DNA of 64,000 bases from Haliotispira sp965263485 (GCA_965263485.1 CBDHHO010000004.1:1860001-1924000); one strand, 5' to 3'. Positions 8,954-17,668 are shown, counted from the first letter of the stretch. Program-made: numbers and translations. The notes: generated from the sequence alone by a model not told the origin.

Positions 8954-10132
8954 GTGATCGACAGTGTGCGAGGTTTCCCATTGGAAAATATTCATTACAG
9001 TTACAGTCAGCTACTTTCATACTACACTTTTGGTATCCTACTGCTCGGTGGACTGGGAAGCCTGTATTCGCCTAAGACTGTCAGCGCGATGAAACTGTTT
9101 GGCCTCTTGGGTCTGCTCACTTTCAATGTTTCTTCGGCGTACTTTGAACTGTCCGGGTTGCCGCGTGCATTTCCGCTGTCTCTTCCGACTTTGCGTGTGT
9201 TGCGCATTCTGTTACTGGCTTGGCTGCCTTGGTCGATACTTGGTTTCGGTGCCGACATTTTGGAAGTGCGCTGGCCCCGGATACGCCGCGCCACGTTGTA
9301 TTATAGTAGCACTGCCAGTCTCTTGTATCTGATCTTGTTGTTTGTGTTTTCGCAGGTTGGTCTAAACGAGGCGGAGCTTCGCAATTGGTTGCAGCCTGTG
9401 GAAATCATTATCTATCTGGTACTGGCGGCCTTTTCCATCGCGGTGCCGATTTTCTGCCTGCAAATGGGCATACGCAACACCCTGTCTCCCAACGCGCTGC
9501 GCTACTGGTACAAGGACATTGTGACCAGCATCCTAGTCTGTAGTCTGTTTCAAATACTGGCTTTTATACCGCTCTATCTGACTTATTTCCCCTCTCTGCC
9601 GAACCTGCAAAGATACGCAGAAACCGATTTTGATAGGGTGCTCACGAGTGAGGCGGGGCCATTGCATGGTCTACAAAAAATTAATTTTATGCCGATATAC
9701 TACTTGTTTTTAACTATTCCCTTCTTGATTTATTTACTGTACAACTTGGTGCAACTGCGCAAAACTGCCCAAGGGTTGCGCTTTGGCAGCTTCGCTGTGG
9801 GGTCTGCTTCCGGAACATTCCAGGAGGGAGTTCAGGATGCGTCAGCTTCCGAGTCTGGTGGGGAGCTGCCCTTGATCCCGTCGATCTTCGGCAACAGTGC
9901 CGGTAGCAGGATCAACGATAAAGAATACCTGAAGAATTTCGGCGACCGCTATGGCATCTCCAAGCGAGAACAGGACGTTCTGATCGAACTGCTTCAGGGT
10001 CGCAGCTACGCCGCCATCGGCGAGCGGCTCTATATCTCGCTGGCCACAGTCAAGAGCCATATCTACTCGATTTACCGTAAGGCCAAGGTCAAAAACAAAA
10101 TCCAGCTGCTGGGAAGAATCCTGAACGAATAA
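8954..10132 (+). CDS. Membrane-anchored LuxR-type transcriptional regulator
   Basis: The first about 280 residues form roughly seven hydrophobic segments, for example YYTFGILLLGGLGSLY, LILLFVFSQVGL and FMPIYYLFLTIPFLIYLLYNL. A linker of about 50 residues follows. The C-terminal 65 residues are a clear LuxR/GerE helix-turn-helix (YGISKREQDVLIELLQG, then ATVKSHIYSIYRKAKVKNK). The layout suggests a sensor in the membrane tied to a DNA-binding output, without a phosphorelay. The start is GTG 8954 with only a weak ribosome site. It lies upstream of mglBAC in the same direction; regulation of that operon is possible but unproven. Confidence 0.75.
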   Translation: MIDSVRGFPLENIHYSYSQLLSYYTFGILLLGGLGSLYSPKTVSAMKLFGLLGLLTFNVSSAYFELSGLPRAFPLSLPTLRVLRILLLAWLPWSILGFGADILEVRWPRIRRATLYYSSTASLLYLILLFVFSQVGLNEAELRNWLQPVEIIIYLVLAAFSIAVPIFCLQMGIRNTLSPNALRYWYKDIVTSILVCSLFQILAFIPLYLTYFPSLPNLQRYAETDFDRVLTSEAGPLHGLQKINFMPIYYLFLTIPFLIYLLYNLVQLRKTAQGLRFGSFAVGSASGTFQEGVQDASASESGGELPLIPSIFGNSAGSRINDKEYLKNFGDRYGISKREQDVLIELLQGRSYAAIGERLYISLATVKSHIYSIYRKAKVKNKIQLLGRILNE

Positions 10133-10133
10133 A

Positions 10134-10149
10134 GGGAAGCTCTAAAAGT
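10134..10149 (+). repeat. Left half-end of the TIR element
   Basis: GGGAAGCTCTAAAAG lies one base past the stop codon of the LuxR-type gene, with no matching right end nearby. Confidence 0.6.
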
Positions 10150-10207
10150 CGTCAGCAAGGAAATGATACCAATCCGTAAAAGCAGCATTCTTTCCGATTG
10201 ATCCCCT

Positions 10208-10277
10208 CATTCTTGCGAAAGCAGGAGTCTGCGCACAGAGCATTTTCCAGATAGGTCCCGCTTTCACGGGAGTGACA
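10208..10277 (-). repeat. Second dispersed repeat family, copy A
   Basis: Read on the minus strand it starts TGTCACTCCCGTGAAAGCGG and matches 59887-59950 over its full length. The shared core includes TATCTGG, then AAATGCTC, then a GCTTTCGC-containing end. The two ends are inverted repeats of each other, so it folds as one hairpin. Confidence 0.8.
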
Positions 10278-10286
10278 AACATTTAA

Positions 10287-10438
10287 GGGGACCTCTAAAA
10301 ATTCCATTCTGCGCTTTTGCTCGCTCTTTTAAAACGAACAACTTTGTCAAGAGAGGTGGCAGACTCTTGCCGCGCCAGCTCGCAGAAAGGATGGTCGGGC
10401 TTGGCTCTGCGGCCCTATTAAGAGAACCAAATTGTCAA
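10287..10438. repeat. TIR hairpin element, copy with left end only
   Basis: It opens with GGGGACCTCTAAAAATTCCA and the CTGCGC...CTCGCTC interior. It then carries a reversed copy of the GAGCTGGCGC module (GCGCCAGCTCGCAGAAAGG). No right end follows before the next copy. Confidence 0.65.
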
Positions 10439-10507
10439 AGTCAAGAAAACAGCTCCAATGACTTGAGGGCGAACCTTGACGCCATCTACTTATAATCATA
10501 TCCTTAA

Positions 10508-10694
10508 GGGCACCTCTGAAAATTTTAATTCCGTACTGAACTGGGTTTTCCCATAAATAGCGGTTTTGTCTGCGGCGGGAATACAACACGGCTCTTACGG
10601 CGCACGGTCCTGTTGCCCTCAGAAAGTCTTGCCATAAACATAGCCATCTGTTTTTCAAGATTTCATTCAGGGCGTGATAGAACTTTTAGAGACA
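10508..10694. repeat. TIR hairpin element upstream of mglB
   Basis: The left end is GGGCACCTCTGAAAATTTT. A degenerate right end (AACTTTTAGAGACAC) finishes 29 bases ahead of the mglB start codon, so the mglB promoter must lie in or beyond this copy. Confidence 0.55.
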
Positions 10695-10723
10695 CATCAC
10701 ATAAATATTGCGGAGGAATCCAA

Positions 10724-11725
10724 ATGAAAAAAACTCATTTCGCCTTGGTTGCTGCTGTGATCTTACTGCTTAACATGGTGTCTTTAAGTGCCAGAGGCAG
10801 CAGCAGCTCGGATGGAGTTACGATTGGGGCTACCATTTACAACTTCGGTGACAACTTTATGAACGGGGTCGTAGCACCCGCGCTTAAAACATATGCCAAA
10901 GAGAATCAGGTCTCTCTGACAATCGTAGATTCCGAAAACCAACAAGCCAAGCAGAACGACCAAGTCGATATCTTCATCAACAAAGGGGTCCAAATCTTAG
11001 CCATCAACTTGGTTGACCCCGCCTCTGCCCGCACAATTATTGAGAAGGCCAAGGAAGCTGACATTCCCTTAATCTTTTTCAACAAGGAGCCCACAGAAGT
11101 CGGAGTGATGGGTATCTATGACAAAGTCTGGTATGTCGGTACCAACTCAGCTGAATCAGGCATCCTGCAAGGCGAAATGATCGCCAACGACTGGAAGGCC
11201 AATCCTAGTTGGGACCTCAACGGTGATGGTGTCATGCAGTATGTCCTGCTGAAGGGAGAGCCTGGACACCCCGATGCTGAGGCTCGCACCAAAGAATCCG
11301 TTGCTTCCATCCGGAGAATGGGCATCCGGGTACAAGAGCTAGCCCTGCAGGCAGACCCCACATGGTCTACGCAGTTTGGTAACGATACAATGGCTGCGTG
11401 GCTGACCTCCAGCTTTGGCAATCAAATTGAAGTTGTGATTGCCAACAATGACGGTATGGCCTTTGGCGCCATTACAGCCATGGCTTCTGCTGGCATCAGC
11501 TTGCCCATCTATGGCGTGGATGCACTGGAACAAGCTCGACAACTGATCAAAGAAGGGAAGATGAGTGGAACGGTTTTGAATGATGGTGTAAATCAAGCGC
11601 GGGCTGTAATTGAGCTGGCTGTAAACATAGCTAAGGGCAAGAATCCGACAGAAGGCACGGCATGGGTACTGGAAAGTGATGGTTCAAAAGCTGTTCGCGT
11701 ACCTTACGTTGCGGTAACTAAGTAA
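10724..11725 (+). CDS. mglB: Periplasmic galactose/glucose-binding protein
   Basis: This is the substrate-binding component of a galactose/glucose ABC importer. A classic signal peptide (MKKTHFALVAAVILLLNMV) has no lipobox cysteine, so the protein is probably exported free into the periplasm. The mature part is a type I periplasmic binding fold, starting with VTIGATIYNFGDNFM. It contains the calcium-loop-like DLNGDGVMQYVLLKGEPGH seen in MglB. ATG 10724 follows GGAGGA; the upstream frame from 10613 is not coding. Its TAA stop abuts the element that separates it from mglA. Confidence 0.9.
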   Translation: MKKTHFALVAAVILLLNMVSLSARGSSSSDGVTIGATIYNFGDNFMNGVVAPALKTYAKENQVSLTIVDSENQQAKQNDQVDIFINKGVQILAINLVDPASARTIIEKAKEADIPLIFFNKEPTEVGVMGIYDKVWYVGTNSAESGILQGEMIANDWKANPSWDLNGDGVMQYVLLKGEPGHPDAEARTKESVASIRRMGIRVQELALQADPTWSTQFGNDTMAAWLTSSFGNQIEVVIANNDGMAFGAITAMASAGISLPIYGVDALEQARQLIKEGKMSGTVLNDGVNQARAVIELAVNIAKGKNPTEGTAWVLESDGSKAVRVPYVAVTK

Positions 11726-11934
11726 GGGCAGCTCTAAAAATTCCCCACCACAGAAAGATGTTGCGCCAGACTCGCCCAGTTCGCATTGGAGCATACAACA
11801 AAGTATGCCTCGGCTTCACTTCCTCGCACTCGGCAAAATCTCGCTGATTCAGCATCGAAATGCGGTGCTATTGCCGAGGCGAAGCAGGGCAGTAGCACAA
11901 TACTCGCGAAGCGATACCATTTTTGGAGGTGCCC
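11726..11934. repeat. TIR hairpin element between mglB and mglA
   Basis: It starts right after the mglB stop codon (GGGCAGCTCTAAAAATTCC) and ends TTTTTGGAGGTGCCC. Hairpins include GCATAC-AACAAA-GTATGC (11791-11808). A second has an 11-bp stem GTGCTATTGCC / GGCAGTAGCAC around the 12-nt loop GAGGCGAAGCAG (11865-11898). The element runs open into mglA and so creates a false N-terminal extension. Confidence 0.88.
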
Positions 11935-11948
11935 TTAAAGGTCTGAAG

Positions 11949-13472
11949 ATGGGAACACAATATCTGCTTAAGATTCAAGACGTCAGCAAATCCTTTGCCG
12001 GGGTTCGTGTTCTCAAAAACGTTTCTCTCAATGTGAGGCCAGGGACAGTCCACTCTCTAATGGGGGAAAACGGAGCAGGTAAATCCACTCTGATGAAGTG
12101 TCTGTTTGGTATATACAAGCAGGATGCTGGAAAGTTTTTTCTGAACGGAAAAGAATTTAACTTCACGGATGCCCATAACGCTCTGCAACATGGTGTATCC
12201 ATGGTTCATCAAGAATTGAATCAGGTTTTGCAGCGCAATGTGATGGACAACATATGGCTGGGGCGCTTCCCCGGGAAACTGGGGCTGGTTGATGAGAGGA
12301 AAATGCGTCAGTTGACACAATCCTTATTTGATCATTTAGGCATCCAAGTCTATTTGGAGCAAAAACTGGTTGATCTCTCTGTTTCCCAACGACAGATGAT
12401 TGAAATTGCCAAGGCTGTTTCCTACAAGGCCCAAATGATTGTACTCGATGAGCCGACTTCTTCTTTGACAGAAAATGAGGTTGAAAAACTTTTTGGTATT
12501 ATTAAAACACTTAAAAATGAGGGCTGTGGCATTATTTATATTTCCCATAAAATGGACGAAATATTCCGTATCTCTGACGACGTAACCATTTTGCGCGATG
12601 GTGGATATGGGGGGACGTACCCCGTTTCTGAATTAGATATGGATAAGATTATTAAGTTAATGGTAGGTCGAGATTTGAGCCATCGATTTCCGCCAAAAAC
12701 GAATGAGCCCGGAGAGGTGGTAGTCGAATTCAAAAATATGATCAGCGAGTATCCTCCGCGGGTCAACGATGTCAGCTTTTCCTTGCGCAAGGGCGAAATT
12801 CTGGGCCTTTATGGTTTGATTGGAGCGCGGCGTACGGAATTGCTTGAGCTGATTTTTGGTCTGCGCGAGAAACGAAGTGGAGCCATCTATTATCATGTCA
12901 AGGAGCACAACGGAAACCACGTCAGGGAATTGGATAATTCTACACCACAAAAGTCTATTAAGAATGGTTTCATCCTAGTAACAGAAGAGCGGAGAGCAAA
13001 CGGGATCTTTACCATGGCCAATCTCAATGCCAATACAACAGTGGCAAATCTGCGCGCTTATACTTCCAAGGGTGGCATTCTGGACTTGCATCGGATGAGG
13101 CGTGATACCGGGCAACAGTTACAGAGTCTCAAGGTCAAGGCCAGAGATCAGAAGAGCCTGATTTATGAACTGAGTGGAGGGAATCAGCAAAAAGTTATTT
13201 TAGGCCGTTGGCTTTTGCTGGAACCAGATATCTTATTGCTTGATGAGCCCACGCGCGGCATTGACGTTGGTGCCAAATATGAAATCTACCAGTTGATCAT
13301 CAAACTGGCTCAATCAGGCAAGTCGATCGTAATGGTTTCCTCGGAAATGCCCGAACTTCTGGGTATAGCAGACCGAATGATGGTAATGAGCAATGGATAT
13401 CTCGCAGATATAGTCCAAACAAAAGAGACTAATCAACAAGAAATTTTGAAATTGGCAACTAAACATCTATAG
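11949..13472 (+). CDS. mglA: Galactose/glucose ABC transporter ATP-binding protein
   Basis: This is a double-domain sugar ABC ATPase that powers import of the MglB ligand. Domain 1 has Walker A GENGAGKS near residue 39, a VSQRQM signature and Walker B MIVLDEPTSS. Domain 2 has the usual degenerate P-loop (GLYGLIGARRTE), signature LSGGNQQK and LLLDEPTRGID. It is 507 residues long, typical for MglA. An open frame begins at 11805, but that part is translated repeat element. ATG 11949 with AAAGG upstream matches the family N-terminus. The stop TAG overlaps the next element's first base. Confidence 0.92.
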   Translation: MGTQYLLKIQDVSKSFAGVRVLKNVSLNVRPGTVHSLMGENGAGKSTLMKCLFGIYKQDAGKFFLNGKEFNFTDAHNALQHGVSMVHQELNQVLQRNVMDNIWLGRFPGKLGLVDERKMRQLTQSLFDHLGIQVYLEQKLVDLSVSQRQMIEIAKAVSYKAQMIVLDEPTSSLTENEVEKLFGIIKTLKNEGCGIIYISHKMDEIFRISDDVTILRDGGYGGTYPVSELDMDKIIKLMVGRDLSHRFPPKTNEPGEVVVEFKNMISEYPPRVNDVSFSLRKGEILGLYGLIGARRTELLELIFGLREKRSGAIYYHVKEHNGNHVRELDNSTPQKSIKNGFILVTEERRANGIFTMANLNANTTVANLRAYTSKGGILDLHRMRRDTGQQLQSLKVKARDQKSLIYELSGGNQQKVILGRWLLLEPDILLLDEPTRGIDVGAKYEIYQLIIKLAQSGKSIVMVSSEMPELLGIADRMMVMSNGYLADIVQTKETNQQEILKLATKHL

Positions 13473-13569
13473 GGAACCTCTAAAAATTCCAATTCCGCGC
13501 TCTTGCCCATCCTTTTGAACCCTGATCAGCCGGGAGAGGTGCCCTGAACGCGGATTTTCAGAGCTTCCC
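13472..13569. repeat. TIR hairpin element between mglA and mglC
   Basis: A short copy. The left end GGGAACCTCTAAAAATTCCA overlaps the last base of the mglA stop. An internal right-end-like GAGAGGTGCCC lies at 13534-13544 and the final end is TTTTCAGAGCTTCCC. Confidence 0.8.
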
Positions 13570-13595
13570 ATAATTTCACCTTTTAGGGAGATATA

Positions 13596-14609
13596 ATGGA
13601 AAATTCTCTGGAGAGTGCACCTATAAATTGGAAATTGGTAATCATTAATAATGCTATTTATATCGTGATGGTATTATTGATTTTGCTGATCGTTATTTTT
13701 GAGCCTCGTTTTGTATCAGTCAACGTATTCCGCAATATTCTGGTACAGTCTTCGGTTCGTTTGATTCTGGCCTTTGGTGTTGCAGGTATTATCGTCTTGC
13801 AGGGGACAGACTTATCCTTGGGGCGCATGGTTGGGATGGCCGCAGTCATTTCTGCTTCCTTGCTGCAGCAGTCAGACTACCTGGGGCGTTTCTATCCCAA
13901 TCTGCCCGTGTTACCGCTCCTCGCGCCCATGCTACTGGCCATGATCGTTTGCGCTCTGTTTAGTGCCATTAACGGCTTAGTGCACGCTGTTTACAAAGTC
14001 CACCCCTTTATTGTTACCATGGGCTCTCAAGTCGTCATTTACGGTATCTTGTCTATCTATTTTGCTTCTCAGCCCAGTGGCGCCCAGCCTGTCGGCAATC
14101 TGGATTCGCGCTATACAGAGTTGGTCAATGGTTCAACGCTTAAAATCCCTCATTTGGTGCTTTACGCTGCCATTGTAACTGTGTTAATGTGGTTTCTGTG
14201 GAATAAAACTAAATTTGGACGCAATATGTATGCCGTTGGCGGCAACCCCGAAGCAGCCCATGTTTCTGGGGTCAATGTTGTTGGCACGATTTTCTGGGTC
14301 TACGTCCTAGGCGGGTTGCTTTATGGCTTTGGCGGCTTTCTTGAAGCGGCTCGTATTGGCAGTGCGACCAATTCCACTGGCTTTGGCTATGAGCTGGATG
14401 CCATTGCAGCCTGTGTGGTGGGTGGTATCTCCTTCAGCGGCGGGGTGGGCAAGATATCTGGCGCCGTAGTAGGAGTACTGCTCTTTACCATTATTACTTA
14501 CGGCATGATCTTCTTAAACTTGGACGTATTTTATCAATACATTATCAAAGGTGTGATCATTGTTGCTGCTGTAGCCTTCGATACCCGGAAATACTTGAAA
14601 AAAATATGA
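13596..14609 (+). CDS. mglC: Galactose/glucose ABC transporter permease
   Basis: This inner-membrane permease has about eight to ten hydrophobic helices and the length (337 residues) of the MglC/RbsC family. Family features include LILAFGVAGIIVLQGTDLSLGR near the N-terminus. The cytoplasmic coupling loop is NMYAVGGNPEAAHVSGV, and the conserved stretch GFGYELDAIAACVVGGISFSGG follows. ATG 13596 has GGGAGA upstream. It closes the mglB-mglA-mglC operon. A strong hairpin terminator lies about 110 bases downstream. Confidence 0.9.
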   Translation: MENSLESAPINWKLVIINNAIYIVMVLLILLIVIFEPRFVSVNVFRNILVQSSVRLILAFGVAGIIVLQGTDLSLGRMVGMAAVISASLLQQSDYLGRFYPNLPVLPLLAPMLLAMIVCALFSAINGLVHAVYKVHPFIVTMGSQVVIYGILSIYFASQPSGAQPVGNLDSRYTELVNGSTLKIPHLVLYAAIVTVLMWFLWNKTKFGRNMYAVGGNPEAAHVSGVNVVGTIFWVYVLGGLLYGFGGFLEAARIGSATNSTGFGYELDAIAACVVGGISFSGGVGKISGAVVGVLLFTIITYGMIFLNLDVFYQYIIKGVIIVAAVAFDTRKYLKKI

Positions 14610-14701
14610 GCTGACGATTCTAAACCTGCTGGAAGCAAATACCACTGGCATATGCGATCAAAAAATGCAAACACAGGGGGTGCAGGTATAACTCTGGCTA
14701 C

Positions 14702-14910
14702 TCAGGCTGAGGGCAAGAGAAAAAAAGCGGCGTATGGCCTAAACAGGCCGCGCCGCTTTTTTCGTTTCCGAGGTCCGGGTTTTTCGGTTGCCGCCCGGAT
14801 GTTTTGCTCCATTTCCTGTAATTGCCGGTTGACCTCGGCGAGATCGATTTCCGGTTCCGGTTCGGCGGTGCTAATATAGCGCAATACATTGAAGTTATAG
14901 TCGTTTTCTT
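14702..14910 (-). pseudogene. C-terminal remnant of a type I restriction-modification methyltransferase (HsdM)
   Basis: From the insertion sequence boundary the minus strand reads ENDYNFNVLRYISTAEPEPE and then IDLAEVNRQLQEMEQNI. This is the highly characteristic C-terminal stretch of HsdM DNA methylases. Only about 69 residues remain, because the 5' part is replaced by the IS at 14911. The last codons overlap the terminator hairpin. No hsdS or hsdR sequence is visible in the window. It is taken as the residue of a lost type I R-M locus. Confidence 0.75.
14720..14762. terminator. Bidirectional rho-independent terminator
   Basis: GCGGCG-(TAT)-GGCCT pairs with AGGCC-(G)-CGCCGC around AAAC. It has an A tract before and a T tract after, so it works on either strand. 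It probably ends the mglBAC transcript and the remnant hsdM frame reading the other way. Confidence 0.8.
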
Positions 14911-16206
14911 GGCTCTTCGGTACGTCTTGTGGATTTTAGGTAAAGATGATACAATGGGGAAATGAACGATAAGCAACTTTTAATTTTGGGCCTGGGACTG
15001 AGCGAACCATGGCAGATTATCAGTCAGGGACTCAGAGAAGACAAGAAGCCACATGAATTACACATCGCAATTAAAGCTGAGCGTGGCTCCAAGTATCCGT
15101 GTCCCGAGTGTAAGAAAATGTGCCCTGCTCACGACTTTAAGGAACTTGAATGGCGGCATTTAAACTTCTTTCAACACCATTGCTACATCCGCGCAAAAGT
15201 ACCCCGAACAAAATGTTTAGAGCATGGTATCAGGCGTATTCTGGTCCCATGGGCAAGAAATGGAAGCTCTTTTACCTTACTCTTTGAGCAGGCTGTTCTC
15301 ATGCGTGAAATGCCTATGCTTTCAGTAGCCAGACAAACTGGAATCGAAGATAAAAGAGTTGCCAGAATTATCAAATATTACGTTGAAGAAGGCAAAAAAC
15401 AAATAGATTTATCTAATTTAAAATCTATTGGACTTGATGAGACATCAAGCAAGCGAGGACATAACTATGTGACTGTATTTGTCGATATGGATAAGAAAAA
15501 GGAATCTGTAATTTTTGCGACAGAAGGAAGGGATTCCAGTGTTGTTAAGGAGTGCAAAGACTTTATAGAAGAACATAATGGGGAAAAAGAAAATGTTGAA
15601 GAAGTAGTTTGTGATATGTCAAAGCCTTTTTTGAAAGGAATCAGAGAGAATTTTCCTGAATCTTCGGTAACAGCTGATTGGTTTCATATTTGTAAGAAGT
15701 TTGTAGAAGCATTAAATACAGTGAGGAAATCTGAGAGTAAACATAAGAATTTCCCTAAGCATGCACGCAGTAGTAAAGAACCCGGCGAACAATGCCCTGA
15801 CAAAGTCACAGTTGGAAGCTTTACTGGAGCTTGAAGCGGGAGGTTTTCAGACGATGACGGGGTATCAGATAAAAGAGAAATTATCTTGGATAAGAGGCGC
15901 GAAAACTTTACAGAGAGCCAAGTGGAGGATTCGAAGATTTATCAATTATTCGAGAGAACTGATAAAAGATCAGGATTTATTAGAGCCGATGGCTAAAGCA
16001 TTGGATAGCTTGGAGAAACATAGGGATAAGGTGGTGGAGCGCTGGCGCTCAGGTAAGACAAGCGCCCGTCTGGAAGGATTGAACAGTATATTTCAAGCGG
16101 TTAGAGCCAGGGCTAGGGGTTACAGGAATACAGAAACATTTTTAATGATGATATACTTGAGTCCGGTAGCTGCGACTCTAAAATCAACTTGATATACCGA
16201 GGAGCC
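14911..16206 (+). mobile_element. ISL3-family insertion sequence
   Basis: A 1296-bp IS is bounded by imperfect 29-bp inverted repeats. The left end is 14911-14939 (GGCTCTTCGGTACG...ATTTTAG) and the right end is 16178-16206, with roughly 23 of 29 positions matching. GGCTC ends are typical of ISL3. The 8 bases outside each end (GTTTTCTT and CAAAATAA) are not duplicates. Since ISL3 elements normally make 8-bp duplications, the two flanks probably were joined by deletion or recombination after insertion. The left flank is hsdM and the right flank a glycosyltransferase gene. Confidence 0.88.
14962..16192 (+). pseudogene. ISL3-family transposase, frameshifted
   Basis: The first frame (14962 to about 15770) carries the N-terminal zinc-binding CPECKKMCPAHDFKELEWRH. 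It also holds the DDE-type core with SIGLDETSSKRGHNYVTVF, VVCDMSKPFLKGIRENFPES and ADWFHICKKFVEALN. The C-terminal part continues in another frame (AVVKNPANNALTKSQLEALLELEAG to the end, with RARGYRNTETFLMMIYL). Around 15765-15775 the expected ARWAVVKN is lost, consistent with a small deletion of about four bases. The element therefore probably cannot move itself unless frameshifting occurs. Confidence 0.85.
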
Positions 16207-17447
16207 CAAAATAATCCATTGCGAACGTGTACAATCCCACAGTGAAGCGATCCAGCTTGCGGGTATTGTGAAGCCTTGTGTAAAAAAATTTTCACAATAT
16301 TTCTTGCGATATAGTCATCGCTGTCCAGAAATAAGAGCCACTCGCTGCGGGCAGCTTCGATCCCCGTGTTTCGTGCTCCGCCCAAGTGCCGGTTTTGCTC
16401 ATGGCGCAGCGGCACTATGCGCGTATCGCGTCGGGCATAGTTTTGAATCAAGCTCCAGCTGTCGTCCGGCGAAGCGTCGTCCACCACGATAATTTCAATG
16501 GCAGTCTCGCTTTGCAGACAAACCGATTCCAGGCAGCGAGCCAGGTAGTCGCGGGTGTTATAGACTGGAATAATTACCGAAACCTTAGGTTCCCTAGAGG
16601 TCGACTCTGTATAGAACGGATAATCCTGAATATTCCAATTAATTGGTAAAAATTTTTCTGAAAGAATATTCTGCGCCTTGGTCCAGATTCTAGGCATCTG
16701 GACCAAGGCATTTTTCTTTCCTCCCTCTGTACTCAGTAGAGCAGCCATGGCACTGTAGCTACTGTTCGCGAGAATAAAATGCCGACACTGCGCCATCGTG
16801 CAGAAATCTTCCACAGTTCCCCTGTTGGAAAGGCCATAAGGCATGCCAAGCTGTTTTATTTCCGGCACGATATGCTGCTCCACCCAACACATATCATCGC
16901 TGAACAGTATGATATACGGTTTTGCGACTTGCTGTCTTACCCGCTCCAGTGAGGCTTTGTAGTATGGCAATGGAAGCACGCCGTGAAACTCCCGATTGTT
17001 TGTCAGATAATCCCCCCGACGTACATGCAGAGCAACAAGGTCCAACCCCAAGGCCTCCTGTTCTTGATATTCAGGTGGCAGAGGTTGTAAGTGAGGCTGA
17101 AACAGGGAACCTGCTTCCTCAAAATAGCGATAATGTTGAAAATATCCTTCTAATATAATTGCCGGAGGAGGAGGGAACAAATCCTTTAAAAAAGCAAACT
17201 TCTGTTCAACCGATTCTTTATAAACCAAATAATCTGTTTTATTCACAGAGGAGAATTTTCGACAGATTTTAATTTCCGGGAAAAACTGTTTCAGTAAGAA
17301 CGGTTTAGTCTTACTATTTGGACTTGCATACCATGATACATCACAGAATACCTCCAAATCATTCAATGCATTCTTACCCAGTGCCAATGCACAACAATAT
17401 TGCCAAAGCTGATTGCCCAAACAACCTTTGAGTTTGATAATAATCAC
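16207..17447 (-). pseudogene. Fused GT11 fucosyltransferase-like / GT2 glycosyltransferase, 3' end cut by IS
   Basis: The N-terminal about 280 residues resemble GT11 alpha-1,2-fucosyltransferases: LKGCLGNQLWQYCCALALG at the start, LVALHVRRGDY in the middle and ILANSSYSAMAALLS near the end. In the same frame a GT2 domain follows, with VSVIIPVYNTRDYLARCLESV, DDASPDDS, GGARNTGIEAA and the LFLDSDDYI metal-binding motif. The frame then runs into IS sequence at 16206 and continues only to 16113, so the GT2 C-terminus is missing. ATG 17447 overlaps the preceding frame's stop. A role in surface polysaccharide synthesis is inferred. Confidence 0.8.
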
Positions 17448-17667
17448 GTTTTTTCCTTACATCTGAGTTTCTGTCCAATTTTATACACCTTCAAAATCCA
17501 CTTTGCCGGATGTTTAGCTATAACGTAAAGCCCGGTTCTTTTTGTTATCGTTTTCACTATAGCCCACAGCTTCCTTTTCTTGGGTGCCCGCCCAAAGTTT
17601 CCATTACTCTCAAACTGAATCTCTCTTGCAAAAGACTTCAGTCTTTGAACAAATGGACGTAGAATAG
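17444..17667 (-). pseudogene. Basic C-terminal tail, possible glycosyltransferase remnant
   Basis: About 75 residues rich in Lys and Arg (KKRKLWAIVKTITKRTGLY, then AKHPAKWILKVYKIGQKLRC) resemble the tails of many GT2 proteins, but no catalytic part is present. It overlaps the start of the GT11-GT2 gene by four bases, as in a translationally coupled operon. Upstream, at 17669-17685, the frame meets an AGAGGTCCCCTCT palindrome made of repeat-element ends. The sequence beyond that is a transposase remnant on the other strand, so the 5' part of the gene appears lost. Confidence 0.45.
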
Positions 17668-17668
17668 T

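Noticed and set aside
11805..11948. N-terminal extension of mglA starting MPRLHFLALGK
   Set aside because: This stretch is translated repeat element (hairpins and right end included). MglA proteins start at the MGTQYLLKI position, which also has a ribosome site.
14911..16206. The ISL3 element as the driver of the dispersed TIR elements
   Set aside because: Its ends (GGCTCTTCGG...) do not resemble GGGNACCTCTAAAAATTCC. ISL3 makes 8-bp duplications, while the TIR elements show 4-bp ones.
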